Below are positions 34,404 through 43,187 of a stretch of DNA of 64,000 bases, piece after piece. The notes below the pieces were generated by a model that searched no databases, was not told the origin of the DNA, and worked only from the letters and a program-made list of their open reading frames with translations. The first letter of the stretch is position 1; every line of letters starts with the position of its first letter. A program made the translations under genes and the position numbers. Source of the DNA: Bacteroidota bacterium (GTDB lineage: Bacteria > Bacteroidota > Bacteroidia > Chitinophagales > Chitinophagaceae); NCBI GenBank assembly GCA_023386555.1, contig JAEWJK010000001.1:248001-312000 (forward strand). Direction: 5' to 3'.

Positions 34404-35858
34404 TTATTTTTTAGACTTCGATCTTTGTTTGGCAGTAAGCACCTCATCAAAACCATATACATCGAGGTTTTTTGCGATGATCCGCTTCTGCTCATCTAAC
34501 AAATATAAAGTAGGCGTTTTATAAACATCGTACAGCTGACGAAAGTTAGGTTGTCCACTTGCACTTTCTGCATCACGCTGGGCTTTTGTTTGATACACAT
34601 GTGTCCAATGTTCCAGTTTGTGCTTTCCGATAAATTCATCCCAGGCTTTCAATGTATTTTCATCAACATTCACGGCATAGATCTTCACACCCATTGCTTT
34701 CCATTTTGCCTGGTAAATAGAATCAACTTTAGGAACAGTTTCCTTGCAATGTCCACAATTAGGATCCCAGAAAATCACAAAAGTGTAAGGTGATTGAATG
34801 TTATGCATTGGAGTAGATTTCCCTGCTGCGTTCACCAGGTTCAGCAATGGTGCAGGTTCTCCAATCTGGTTAGCAATCAAACTCCATCCTCTTTTGAAAA
34901 TTGTTTCCTTGTCTTTCTCACTCAGTATAGTTGTATCTCCTTTTAAATAATGATTTTCAAAAAGGTAAACGAAAACCTTATCCTGCCCCATTATCTCAGG
35001 ATTGATATACTTATTAGTGAACTTAGCCAACAAGAAGCGATACATTTCTCTTGCTTCTCTTGAATACAGTAACATGTACTTTACTTCCTTAATAATACTG
35101 TCAGCATCCGGAGCAACATAATATTTAAAATATTCTTCCAGTTTTGGTTCAAAGAAAGGAGTGCGAACCAATCTGTCATCAGCAAAGTCAACATCTTCCC
35201 AATAATGTTCCTGTATAAATCTGTATGGATAAGCTGAATCTTTTGTTCCATCTGCCTTTGTTGGTAATTCTGTTGGAACTTCAGGCATTTTCATGGTATT
35301 AAAAAAAGAAGCCAGCATCGATTCAGGATATGTCTTCACGATATTTTCCCTGTATTCCTTCAACTCATTGTTAGCTGATGTCATTTGTTGCTGAATAGCT
35401 GTTGAATCTTGCTTTGTTGTAGCAAATGAAAGTTGTTGTTTCAGTCCATTCAACTTCGGACCAACTGATTCGAGAAATTTTGCATACTCCTGGTACAAAG
35501 TATTTTCTTTCGATCCTATAATAGTTGGTTTTTCAGGACGACTGGTATCGGCTACAATACTAAATTCCTGATCTTCTTCCATTAACAGGTCGAACAAACG
35601 CATTTTCTTCTCAGTAACTACCAGGTAAATTCCACCGTGCAGTTTATTTTTTCCTTTAAAAACACCTTCACTTTTTTCATTCAGCTTTACTGAATCTGCA
35701 ATCTGAAAACGGTCTTTACCATAATAGTTATACAAATAAACCCAGCTATTCTTTATAGGGGTAAGCTTAATATTAATTGAATATCCTGCAGCAGGTTTGT
35801 TCTGTGCATTAGCAAAAATGCTTAAACAAAAGCAAGCCAAAAGTAAAACTGCCCTCAT
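34404..35858 (-). CDS. TlpA-like thiol-disulfide oxidoreductase with DUF4369 N-terminal region
   Basis: Periplasmic thioredoxin-family protein of 484 residues with a signal peptide MRAVLLLACFCLSIFANAQ. The N-terminal half has the DUF4369/DUF5106 pattern (GYSINIKLTPIKNSWVYLYNYYGKDRF, GSKENTLYQEYAKFLES), and the last 140 residues hold a TlpA domain with redox motif FWDPNCGHCKETVP near residues 365-378 and a cis-proline segment YKTPTLYLLDE. It probably reduces or isomerises envelope cysteines. The gene is 14 bp ahead of the PPIC gene, suggesting an envelope-folding pair. Confidence 0.88.
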   Translation of the reverse strand: MRAVLLLACFCLSIFANAQNKPAAGYSINIKLTPIKNSWVYLYNYYGKDRFQIADSVKLNEKSEGVFKGKNKLHGGIYLVVTEKKMRLFDLLMEEDQEFSIVADTSRPEKPTIIGSKENTLYQEYAKFLESVGPKLNGLKQQLSFATTKQDSTAIQQQMTSANNELKEYRENIVKTYPESMLASFFNTMKMPEVPTELPTKADGTKDSAYPYRFIQEHYWEDVDFADDRLVRTPFFEPKLEEYFKYYVAPDADSIIKEVKYMLLYSREAREMYRFLLAKFTNKYINPEIMGQDKVFVYLFENHYLKGDTTILSEKDKETIFKRGWSLIANQIGEPAPLLNLVNAAGKSTPMHNIQSPYTFVIFWDPNCGHCKETVPKVDSIYQAKWKAMGVKIYAVNVDENTLKAWDEFIGKHKLEHWTHVYQTKAQRDAESASGQPNFRQLYDVYKTPTLYLLDEQKRIIAKNLDVYGFDEVLTAKQRSKSKK

Positions 35859-35995
35859 GCGAAATTTTTATGAAGCGTAAATTTATTTAAAATGAATGGG
35901 ACGTTTGTTAACCATCTGTCAATTAATAGCATTTAAAGCATTATGATGCCAGATTCAAACGTAAAGATGAATAGAATAACCGCTGAAAAATGTTC

Positions 35996-36010
35996 TAAAT
36001 GTACAAGTGA
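35996..36010 (+). repeat. Degenerate copy g of the interspersed element
   Basis: TAAATGTACAAGTGAGT at about 35996-36012 keeps the first half of the core, but the second half is lost. A possible second relic TGACACAAGGAACGATG is at about 36067. The locus is divergent, not in a 3' UTR. Confidence 0.4.
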
Positions 36011-36131
36011 GTACCTCAGGAATTTTTATTTTAAACAATGGTATCGGTGAATCTCCTTCGTCGATTTGACACAAGGAACGATGCCATGAAATTCTTAGCT
36101 AGCTAACAAAAACTACAAATTTCAAATCCGA

Positions 36132-36143
36132 TACATTTGCAAC
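36132..36143 (+). promoter_or_regulatory. Candidate -7 box of rlmD at the start codon
   Basis: TACATTTG at 36132-36139, a perfect -7 box, lies only 4 bp before the GTG start at 36144. If used, the mRNA would be leaderless. No good -33 box is visible. Confidence 0.45.
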
Positions 36144-37553
36144 GTGAAAAAAAGAAAAAAGCCGGAAGTGCTTGAGAATGTATTGGTAGAAGATTATGCC
36201 GCCGAAGGAAAATCGCTGGCAAGGGTCGATGGTAAAGTTGTGTTTATAGAAAACGTTGTGCCGGGTGATGTTGTTGATGTTCAACTCTTCAAAAACAAAA
36301 AAGACTGGGCTGAAGGTTTTCCATTAAGGTTCATTAGTTATTCTAAAGATCGTGTAAATCCGTTTTGTGCTCATTTCGGAGTTTGTGGTGGATGTCAATG
36401 GCAAATGCTGCCTTACGAAAAGCAACTGACCTATAAACAAAAACAGGTAGAAGAAGCCTTAAGACGAATTGCAAAGGTGCAGATACCAGAAATTTCTCCC
36501 ATCATCGGTGCTGAACAAACAAGGCAGTATCGTAATAAAATGGAATACACCTTTGCCAATAAAAAGTATCTGCCGATAGAAGAATTAAAAGCCGGTGAAT
36601 CAAACATAAAAGATGTAGCAGGCTTTCATGCAAAAGGTGTGTTTGATAAAGTGGTTGAAATCCATGTTTGTTATTTGCAGGATGAGCCGACCAATCAAAT
36701 AAGAAATGCCTTAAGAGATTTTGCGGTTGAAAATAAATTTTCTTTTTACGATATCAGAACCCATGAAGGCTGGCTCAGGAATATGCAGGTTCGCCTGGCA
36801 ACAACAGGTGAGTTGATGATAAATGTTGTATTAGGTTACGAGGATAAGCCCAAACGAAAATTATTACTTGATTACCTGTTGCAGCAGTTTCCACAGATAA
36901 CCACATTGCTGTTCACCATCAATACAAAATGGAATGACAGCATGTATGATCTTAAACCGGAAGTTTATTTTGGTAAAGGATACATTATCGAAAAACTGGA
37001 AGATTTTGAATTCAAGATCAGTCCCAAATCATTCTTTCAAACAAATAGCCGGCAAGGCGAAAAGCTTTACCAGGTTACAAGAGAATTTGCTGACCTGAAA
37101 GGTCATGAAACAGTGTATGATCTTTATTGCGGAACAGGTAGCATCGGCATTTTTGTAAGTAAGAATGCAAAAAAGATAATTGGCGTAGAAACAGTTTCAG
37201 AAGCAGTAGCTGATGCCAAAGAAAATGCAGCACTGAATAATATCAATGATGCAGAATTTTTTGCAGGTGATGTAATTGATGTTTGCAACGATGATTTTTT
37301 TGAGAAGCATGGAAGGCCAGATGTGATCATTACTGATCCACCAAGGGCAGGCATGCACGAAAAGCTGGTGAAGAAATTGCTTGATATGGAAGCACCATTA
37401 ATTGTGTATGTAAGTTGCAATCCTGCAACACAGGCAAGAGATCTTGCTTTGCTGGATGAAAAATATACGGTTGAAAAAATTCAGCCGGTAGATATGTTTC
37501 CACATACGCATCATATAGAAAATGTAGTACAGTTAAAATTGAGGAAGGCTTAA
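36144..37553 (+). CDS. rlmD: 23S rRNA (uracil-5-)-methyltransferase RlmD
   Basis: Methylates a uridine of 23S rRNA with S-adenosylmethionine. 469 residues with an N-terminal TRAM domain (about 8-62), then cysteines FCAHFGVCGGC near residue 75-85 for a [4Fe-4S] cluster, KYYNEMEYTF-like KMEYTFAN, the SAM site VYDLYCGTGSIGIF near 325, TDPPRAGMH near 395 and the catalytic cysteine in YVSCNPATQARDL near 424. It begins with GTG (MKKRKKPEVLENVLVEDYAAEGKS), the family-typical N-terminus; no upstream ATG fits. It is followed after 13 bp by a rhomboid gene. Confidence 0.93.
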   Translation: MKKRKKPEVLENVLVEDYAAEGKSLARVDGKVVFIENVVPGDVVDVQLFKNKKDWAEGFPLRFISYSKDRVNPFCAHFGVCGGCQWQMLPYEKQLTYKQKQVEEALRRIAKVQIPEISPIIGAEQTRQYRNKMEYTFANKKYLPIEELKAGESNIKDVAGFHAKGVFDKVVEIHVCYLQDEPTNQIRNALRDFAVENKFSFYDIRTHEGWLRNMQVRLATTGELMINVVLGYEDKPKRKLLLDYLLQQFPQITTLLFTINTKWNDSMYDLKPEVYFGKGYIIEKLEDFEFKISPKSFFQTNSRQGEKLYQVTREFADLKGHETVYDLYCGTGSIGIFVSKNAKKIIGVETVSEAVADAKENAALNNINDAEFFAGDVIDVCNDDFFEKHGRPDVIITDPPRAGMHEKLVKKLLDMEAPLIVYVSCNPATQARDLALLDEKYTVEKIQPVDMFPHTHHIENVVQLKLRKA

Positions 37554-37565
37554 CTTCATTGAACC

Positions 37566-38270
37566 ATGACACAATTCAGGCCCAGCAGATTTGAGATTCT
37601 TCCACCGGTAATTAAAAACCTGGTGATTATTAATGGACTGATATTTCTTGCACAGATCACCATCAAATCAACCCCTTTTGGTTCTTTGGAAGATCTATTC
37701 GCTTTGCATACATGGCAAAGTGATTTGTTTCAACCATGGCAGTTCATCACACACATGTTTATGCATGGCGATTTTGGACACCTGTTCTTTAACATGTTTG
37801 CATTATGGATGTTTGGATCTGTGCTTGAAAATGTATGGGGACAAAAAAGGTTTCTAACCTTCTATTTCATTTGCGGATTAGGAGCAGCATTGAGTCATAT
37901 GATTGCTTTGCATTTTGAAAACCAGGCTTACATTGACCTATTTAACAGCTTCAGTATTGAGGAAAAAATTGCATCAAGAGATTCTTTGGCTAGCTTATTA
38001 AATCAGCCAACAGTTGGTGCTTCAGGTGCAGTGTTTGGTTGTCTTGCAGCATTTGGTTATTTGTTTCCGAATACATATTTGTATCTCTATTTTCTTTTTC
38101 CGGTTAAGGCCAAATGGTTTGTGATAGGTTATATTATCATTGAGTTGATTTCGACTTTTAGAAATTCCGCAGGTGATAATGTAGCTCACTTAGCACATTT
38201 GGGTGGAGCTTTATTTGGATTTTTACTTGTATGGTTCTGGAACAAAAAAAATAAAAGAAATTTTTATTAA
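37566..38270 (+). CDS. Rhomboid intramembrane serine protease
   Basis: Six-helix membrane protease of 234 residues. Motifs: HMFMHGDFGHLFFNMFALWMFG near residue 60, the catalytic GASGAVFG with Ser near 152, and the second dyad residue in AHLAHLGGALFG, His near 209. HGDFGHLFFN carries the conserved HxxxxHLxxN. Its substrate is unknown. It begins a run rlmD, rhomboid, rhomboid, two EEP hydrolases, all on the same strand with gaps of only a few bases, so likely one operon. Confidence 0.93.
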   Translation: MTQFRPSRFEILPPVIKNLVIINGLIFLAQITIKSTPFGSLEDLFALHTWQSDLFQPWQFITHMFMHGDFGHLFFNMFALWMFGSVLENVWGQKRFLTFYFICGLGAALSHMIALHFENQAYIDLFNSFSIEEKIASRDSLASLLNQPTVGASGAVFGCLAAFGYLFPNTYLYLYFLFPVKAKWFVIGYIIIELISTFRNSAGDNVAHLAHLGGALFGFLLVWFWNKKNKRNFY

Positions 38271-38276
38271 TACAGA

Positions 38277-39203
38277 ATGGGCGACAGAGATTACTACAAA
38301 CAAGATTATATCCAGCGATCAAGCATTTTTAAACCAGGTGCTGACAATGCTATTGTTTCCTTGATCATTTTTAATTTGGTTGTTTTTACTACACTTTTTT
38401 GTCTGCATCTTATCTATTTAGTTATTTATGACACAGCATCAGCCACGGAACCAATCTATGAGGCACAGGTTCATGGTTCAATGAATGTGCCTTCCGATGC
38501 TTCTGTTTTTTTATTCAAACCGTGGACAGCCATCAGTTATATGTTCACTCATTTTGGCTTCTGGCGGTTATTCAGCAACATGCTTTGGCTTTGGGCTTTC
38601 GGATATATTTTTCAAAACATTGCAGGTGCAACAAGAGTAATCCCGACTTATTTATATAGCGGTTTTGTTGGAGCTATTTTCTTTGTGTTATCTTCTTTCG
38701 TCTTTGATAATAATCTTGCTCCTGAAATGTCTGGTGCTGCTGCAGCTATTGTTGGATTAGCCGTTGCCACTACAGCAATGTCACCAGATTACAGAATATT
38801 TCCAATGCTGGGTAATGGTATTCCACTTTGGATATTGACAGCTGTTTTTCTTATTCTTGATATTGGATCCATTAGCTCAAGCTATAATTTATTGATTGCA
38901 CATCTTGCTGCCGGATTAATGGGTTATGTTTTTGTTTTGCTATTGAAGCAAGGAAAAGATATTGGTGCATGGATGAACAATTTTGCAAGCTGGTTTTTAG
39001 AGATGTTTAATCCGGAAAAAAAATATCAGGCAACTAAAAAACAAACGCTTTATTATAAAGCCAAAAAAGAACCTTATGTAAAAAAGCCAAATCTCACACA
39101 ACAAAAATTGGATGAAATATTGGATAAGATCAATCAAAGGGGTTACGATTCATTGAACGATGATGAAAAAGAATTTCTGAAAAAAGCAAGTGATCATTTA
39201 TAA
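38277..39203 (+). CDS. Second, divergent rhomboid-family protease
   Basis: 308 residues. The membrane core resembles the previous gene: YMFTHFGFWRLFSNMLWLWAFG, then EMSGAAAAIVGLAVA where the serine near residue 151 is kept in MSGA but the glycine at -2 is replaced, and LIAHLAAGLMGY with the histidine near 208. The first HxxxxH motif has lost its second histidine (HFGFWRLFSN). A 60-residue hydrophilic C-terminal tail ends with LDKINQRGYDSLNDDEKEFL. It may be active with altered specificity or be a pseudoprotease; by sequence the dyad is intact. It overlaps the following gene by one base. Confidence 0.85.
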   Translation: MGDRDYYKQDYIQRSSIFKPGADNAIVSLIIFNLVVFTTLFCLHLIYLVIYDTASATEPIYEAQVHGSMNVPSDASVFLFKPWTAISYMFTHFGFWRLFSNMLWLWAFGYIFQNIAGATRVIPTYLYSGFVGAIFFVLSSFVFDNNLAPEMSGAAAAIVGLAVATTAMSPDYRIFPMLGNGIPLWILTAVFLILDIGSISSSYNLLIAHLAAGLMGYVFVLLLKQGKDIGAWMNNFASWFLEMFNPEKKYQATKKQTLYYKAKKEPYVKKPNLTQQKLDEILDKINQRGYDSLNDDEKEFLKKASDHL

Positions 39204-40330
39204 TGATGAGAAAGCTTATTAATGTTTCGGGAATCATCTTTACAATACTTGTTACTGTTGCATATGTTTTATCTGCGTTAGCACCTTATATTTCACCGAT
39301 AGATTTTTCGATCATTACTCTTCTTAGCCTTAGTTATTTACCGATATTAATTGTATTCAGTATTGTCATTTGCATCTGGTTCTTCAAAAAGAAAAAGATT
39401 GCTTTTTTCCTTGTATTTATTTTATTGTTAGGGTACAAAGCATTATTCTCAACAATAGCCTTTCACTTTCTTAAACCAGCATGGCAGCAAGAAAAACAAG
39501 CTTCCGTAATAAGAGTATTAAGCTGGAATGTGAACAGGCTTGGCAGCCCCCATAACTGGGCAGATACTCCAAATAGTATTCGGCATCAGATGCTTGACTT
39601 TATCTTTTCAACAAATGCTGATATCATCTGCTTCCAGGATTTTGTTTTAAGTGAGGGAAAGAAACCTTCGATCTCTTTTGTCAATAATATTTCTACGATT
39701 ATGACTAAAGGCAACTATCCCTATCATTTCTTCCCTTATTACTTGGAGGGAGATGCTGAAAACTATTCTGACAAAATTGGAGTAGCCATTTTTTCAAAGT
39801 ATCCTTTGATTGATACAGGTTCAGTTAAAATATCATCGCTTGAAAAGTCAGGCTATATAGATGTATTAGTGCACTCAAAAAAACTCCGGATATACGCTGG
39901 CCATTTAACTTCTATGAGCCTCTGGCCTAATACAAAAGATGAAGCAGGTGTCGAATATCTTAAGGGCGACAGCACAAAAATAAAAGCTAAAACCATTGCC
40001 GGTAAATTATTGATGTTCGGCAAATTACATGCAAGTGAAGCAAAGGTTCTGAAAGCACATATGAACAATAGCCCTTATCCGATACTTTTTTGCGGAGATA
40101 TCAACTCGGTTCCGTCAAGCTATATTTATCGTCACCTCAGTTCAGGATTGAACGATACCTTTTTTCAAAATGATTTTGGGATTGGAGGAACGTACAACAG
40201 GATCTTTCCAAAGATCCGGATTGATGTGTTGTTTCATTCTAACCAGTTGGAAGTTGTTCAATTTAAGAGGTCTGTGAATGATCTTTCAGACCATTATCCA
40301 CTTATTGCCGATTTTAAATGGAAAGAATAG
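39203..40330 (+). CDS. Membrane-anchored endonuclease/exonuclease/phosphatase (EEP) family protein, first of two
   Basis: 375 residues. Three N-terminal membrane helices (about residues 6-95) are followed by an EEP domain: VLSWNVNRL near residue 110, a Glu/Asp-rich motif ADIICFQDFVLSE, FSKYPLIDTG, YAGHLTSM, GDINSVPSSYIY near 300, and the C-terminal SDHYPL near 367. These hold the metal and histidine residues of the fold, though the QDF site has Asp where many have Glu. Function is unknown. Its neighbour at 40354 is a paralogue with the same plan, so the pair comes from a tandem duplication. Confidence 0.83.
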   Translation: MMRKLINVSGIIFTILVTVAYVLSALAPYISPIDFSIITLLSLSYLPILIVFSIVICIWFFKKKKIAFFLVFILLLGYKALFSTIAFHFLKPAWQQEKQASVIRVLSWNVNRLGSPHNWADTPNSIRHQMLDFIFSTNADIICFQDFVLSEGKKPSISFVNNISTIMTKGNYPYHFFPYYLEGDAENYSDKIGVAIFSKYPLIDTGSVKISSLEKSGYIDVLVHSKKLRIYAGHLTSMSLWPNTKDEAGVEYLKGDSTKIKAKTIAGKLLMFGKLHASEAKVLKAHMNNSPYPILFCGDINSVPSSYIYRHLSSGLNDTFFQNDFGIGGTYNRIFPKIRIDVLFHSNQLEVVQFKRSVNDLSDHYPLIADFKWKE

Positions 40331-40353
40331 CTTACATCAGTTAATTTCACAGC

Positions 40354-41469
40354 ATGGCCACAGGATTTTTCAGAAGGTTCACTAAAAGATTTTTTCTCAT
40401 CTTCAATATTATCTTCTGTGTTGCTTTCTTACTAGCTTGTCTTGTGCCATTATTAAATCCTGTTGATTGGTGGTTCATGGGCTTTTTAGGAATAGTGCTG
40501 CCTTATCTTGCACTGATCCTGGTTTTATGGATCTTATTCTGGTGGTTCATTAAACCTAAACTTTCCCTCTTATCTATCATTTGCCTGCTCATCGGTTATA
40601 AACAAATTGGTGTGCTGATAGCAATGAATGCACCCACATCTTTCGAAATAAAAAAAGATGAAAATAATATCCGTGTTGCTAATTGGAACATCCGTAGTTT
40701 TCTTGGTATCAGCGACAACCGTGAAAAACAAAGGCAATCCCGAACAGAAATATCTGATGCTTTAAAAAGAATAAATGCAGATGTACTTTGCCTGCAGGAG
40801 TTCAATCATTCCTATACAAAATCGTATATCAATAATCTTTCACTGTTCACATCTGTTTTCCCGTACTACTATTTTTCAAAAGATTTTAAACGAGATGAAG
40901 GCACTTATGCATCAGGATGTATCATCTTTTCTAAATTTCCTATTATAGATACCGGAAAAGCAAAATATCCAGGGAAGTTTGCAGAAAGCATTATTTATGC
41001 TGATGTTGTAAAGGGAAATGATACGGTAAGAATATTCACTACCCACCTGCTTTCCTTCAGATTTAATTCTGCAGATTATGAAGGAATGGACAGAGTGAAA
41101 GATGATCCTGAAGCAATTGCTGCGTCAAAAAATATTATCCGTAAAATGAAACATGCTTTTACCAGAAGAGGTGAGCAGGCAGATATTGCAAAAAAGGAAA
41201 TCTCGTCCAGCCCATATCCTTCAGTGCTTACAGGTGACTTCAACGATATCCCTAATTCTTATACATACTTCACATTGAAAGGTGTTAGAAAAGATGCATT
41301 TCTGCAATGTGGATTGGGTATTGGAAGAACATACATCACACTTGCACCAACTCTGAGGATAGACTACATTTTACCGGACAGGGAATTTGATGTGATTCAG
41401 TTTGACATGATCGACGAAGATCTCAGTGATCATCTTTTGTTAGTTGCTGATCTGAAGCTAAAAAAGTAA
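40354..41469 (+). CDS. Membrane-anchored EEP-family hydrolase, second of two
   Basis: 371 residues with the same arrangement as the preceding paralogue: three N-terminal helices, VANWNIRSFLG near residue 110, DVLCLQEFNHS near 145, FSKFPIIDTG, FTTHLLSF, TGDFNDIPNSYTYF near 293, RIDYIL and SDHLLLVADL at the end. Here the QEF motif has the expected glutamate. The gap to the first copy is 23 bp. The pair may act on different phosphoesters; the substrate cannot be read from the sequence. Confidence 0.83.
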   Translation: MATGFFRRFTKRFFLIFNIIFCVAFLLACLVPLLNPVDWWFMGFLGIVLPYLALILVLWILFWWFIKPKLSLLSIICLLIGYKQIGVLIAMNAPTSFEIKKDENNIRVANWNIRSFLGISDNREKQRQSRTEISDALKRINADVLCLQEFNHSYTKSYINNLSLFTSVFPYYYFSKDFKRDEGTYASGCIIFSKFPIIDTGKAKYPGKFAESIIYADVVKGNDTVRIFTTHLLSFRFNSADYEGMDRVKDDPEAIAASKNIIRKMKHAFTRRGEQADIAKKEISSSPYPSVLTGDFNDIPNSYTYFTLKGVRKDAFLQCGLGIGRTYITLAPTLRIDYILPDREFDVIQFDMIDEDLSDHLLLVADLKLKK

Positions 41470-41512
41470 TATCTTCGAAACTCATGACACTCCTGCACAT
41501 ATATCGTTTCTG

Positions 41513-41543
41513 TTGTTGCTGTTAATCACAGCCTATACCTTTG
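41513..41543 (+). promoter_or_regulatory. Promoter of cysS
   Basis: -33 TTG copies at 41513-41518 and a perfect -7 box TACCTTTG at 41536-41543, spaced 17-20 bp. Transcription should start near 41548, giving a leader of about 34 nt. Confidence 0.6.
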
Positions 41544-41581
41544 TGCCCTGATTTTCGTTTCACATCAATAATCTTACAGCA

Positions 41582-43084
41582 ATGCCTTTCAAAATATATA
41601 ATTCGCTTACCCGTAAAAAGGAAGAATTCAAACCGATAACGCCTGGCCATGTTGGAATGTATGTATGCGGACCAACCGTTAGCGGTGAAAGTCATTTAGG
41701 CCATGCAAGACCTTATGTAACATTTGATATTCTGTATAGATACCTGACTCATCTTGGTTATAAGGTGAGGTATGTAAGAAATATTACCGATGCAGGTCAT
41801 TTTGAAGAAGAAGGAAGAGAAGCAGAAGATAAGATCAGCAAGAAAGCAGTAGTTGAAAAACTGGAACCGATGGAGTTAGTACAGAAGTATACTAACCTCT
41901 ATCATTGGGCAATGAAACAACTCAATAATATTGAGCCAAGCATTGAACCTACGGCAACAGGACATATCGTTGAACAAATTGTAATGATTGAAAAGATCAT
42001 CGAAGATGGTTATGCTTATGTTTCTAATGGCTCGGTATATTTTGATGTAGAGAAATACAACACTGATTTTTCAGCAAAAGGTCTTCCTTATGGCATGTTG
42101 AGTGGAAGAAATCTTGATGATATGTTGGAAACAACAAGAGAGCTCGAGAACCAGGAAGAAAAAAGAAACAAGGCTGATTTTGCTTTGTGGAAAAACGCTC
42201 CACCCGAACATATTATGAGATGGAAAAGTCCATGGGGTGAAGGTTTTCCTGGCTGGCATATTGAGTGTTCTGCAATGGCAACAAAATATTTAGGAAAAGA
42301 ATTCGACATACATGGTGGTGGTATGGATCTGCAGTTTCCGCATCATGAATGTGAGATTGCACAGAGCACAGTTTGCAATCATACCACACCTGTTCGTTAT
42401 TGGATGCATAATAATATGATCACCATTAACGGAAGAAAAATGGGCAAGAGTTATAACAATGTGATCAAGCTTACTGAATTATTTAGTGGTGAGCATCCTT
42501 TATTGGCTCAGCCATTTCATCCAATGACGATCCGCTTTTTCATCCTGCAAACACATTATCGTTCAACCTTAGATTTTAGTAATGATGCATTGCAGGCAAG
42601 CGAAAAAGGATTAAAGAGATTATGGGAAGCTTATGAGCAATTACAAAAATTTTCTATCTCTGAGAATCAGGTTGCATCTGATAAAGAACTGGATGAAAAA
42701 GTAAATAAGCTCCTCAATGAATTTGATGAATTTATTAATGATGATCTGAATACTGCCAAAGTTTTAGCGAATATGTTTGAACTGGTGCCTGTGATCAACG
42801 GTATTAAAGACAAACACATTACTGCGGATGCATTAAGCACACCCACACTACAATTGCTTCAACAAAAGATGAAGTTGTATGTAGAAGATATTTTCGGGTT
42901 GAAAATGGAAAGAGCAGGTAGTGATAAACTGGACGGCATTATTCAACTGCTAATCAATATTCGTAAAGAAGCTAAGTCAAAAAAAGATTTCGTTACCAGC
43001 GATAAAATAAGGAATGAACTAGCAGCTTTGGGTGTTCAGTTAAAGGATGAGAAGGATGGTAATATGAGTTACACGATTGATTAG
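41582..43084 (+). CDS. cysS: Cysteinyl-tRNA synthetase
   Basis: Class I aminoacyl-tRNA synthetase of 500 residues. The HIGH-type motif is SHLGHARPY near residue 38, GMYVCGPTV holds the zinc cysteine near 28, the other zinc ligands are in FPHHECEIAQS near 258, the KMSKS-type motif is KMGKSYNN near 286, and the C-terminal DALR-like region has NDDLNTAKVLANM. It matches the family throughout. It stands alone with its own promoter. Copy h of the interspersed repeat lies 31 bp past its stop. Confidence 0.97.
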   Translation: MPFKIYNSLTRKKEEFKPITPGHVGMYVCGPTVSGESHLGHARPYVTFDILYRYLTHLGYKVRYVRNITDAGHFEEEGREAEDKISKKAVVEKLEPMELVQKYTNLYHWAMKQLNNIEPSIEPTATGHIVEQIVMIEKIIEDGYAYVSNGSVYFDVEKYNTDFSAKGLPYGMLSGRNLDDMLETTRELENQEEKRNKADFALWKNAPPEHIMRWKSPWGEGFPGWHIECSAMATKYLGKEFDIHGGGMDLQFPHHECEIAQSTVCNHTTPVRYWMHNNMITINGRKMGKSYNNVIKLTELFSGEHPLLAQPFHPMTIRFFILQTHYRSTLDFSNDALQASEKGLKRLWEAYEQLQKFSISENQVASDKELDEKVNKLLNEFDEFINDDLNTAKVLANMFELVPVINGIKDKHITADALSTPTLQLLQQKMKLYVEDIFGLKMERAGSDKLDGIIQLLINIRKEAKSKKDFVTSDKIRNELAALGVQLKDEKDGNMSYTID

Positions 43085-43111
43085 ACGAGCATTTTATAGC
43101 TTTACTCGTCT
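43083..43111 (+). terminator. Weak terminator-like hairpin after cysS
   Basis: A 7-bp stem AGACGAG / CTCGTCT with a 15-nt loop, overlapping the stop codon of cysS and ending directly at the interspersed repeat. No clear U-tract. Confidence 0.35.
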
Positions 43112-43145
43112 GCTGTTGTGTCACTCACTTGTACGTTCTGAACTT
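43112..43145 (-). repeat. Copy h of the interspersed GACRCAAC element
   Basis: Core GTTGTGTCACTCACTTGTAC at 43115-43134 (reverse-strand element), with TTCTGAA after it matching the TTCAGAA upstream of copies d-right and e. It begins 31 bp past the cysS stop codon. Confidence 0.85.
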
Positions 43146-43187
43146 TGAGGAACTTTTAGCATCCTGCAACCTAACTTTACTTCATTC

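Noticed and set aside
36095..36106. Palindrome TTAGCTAGCTAA upstream of rlmD
   Set aside because: A perfect 12-bp palindrome, but AT-rich, single, and not linked to any regulator; chance is likely.
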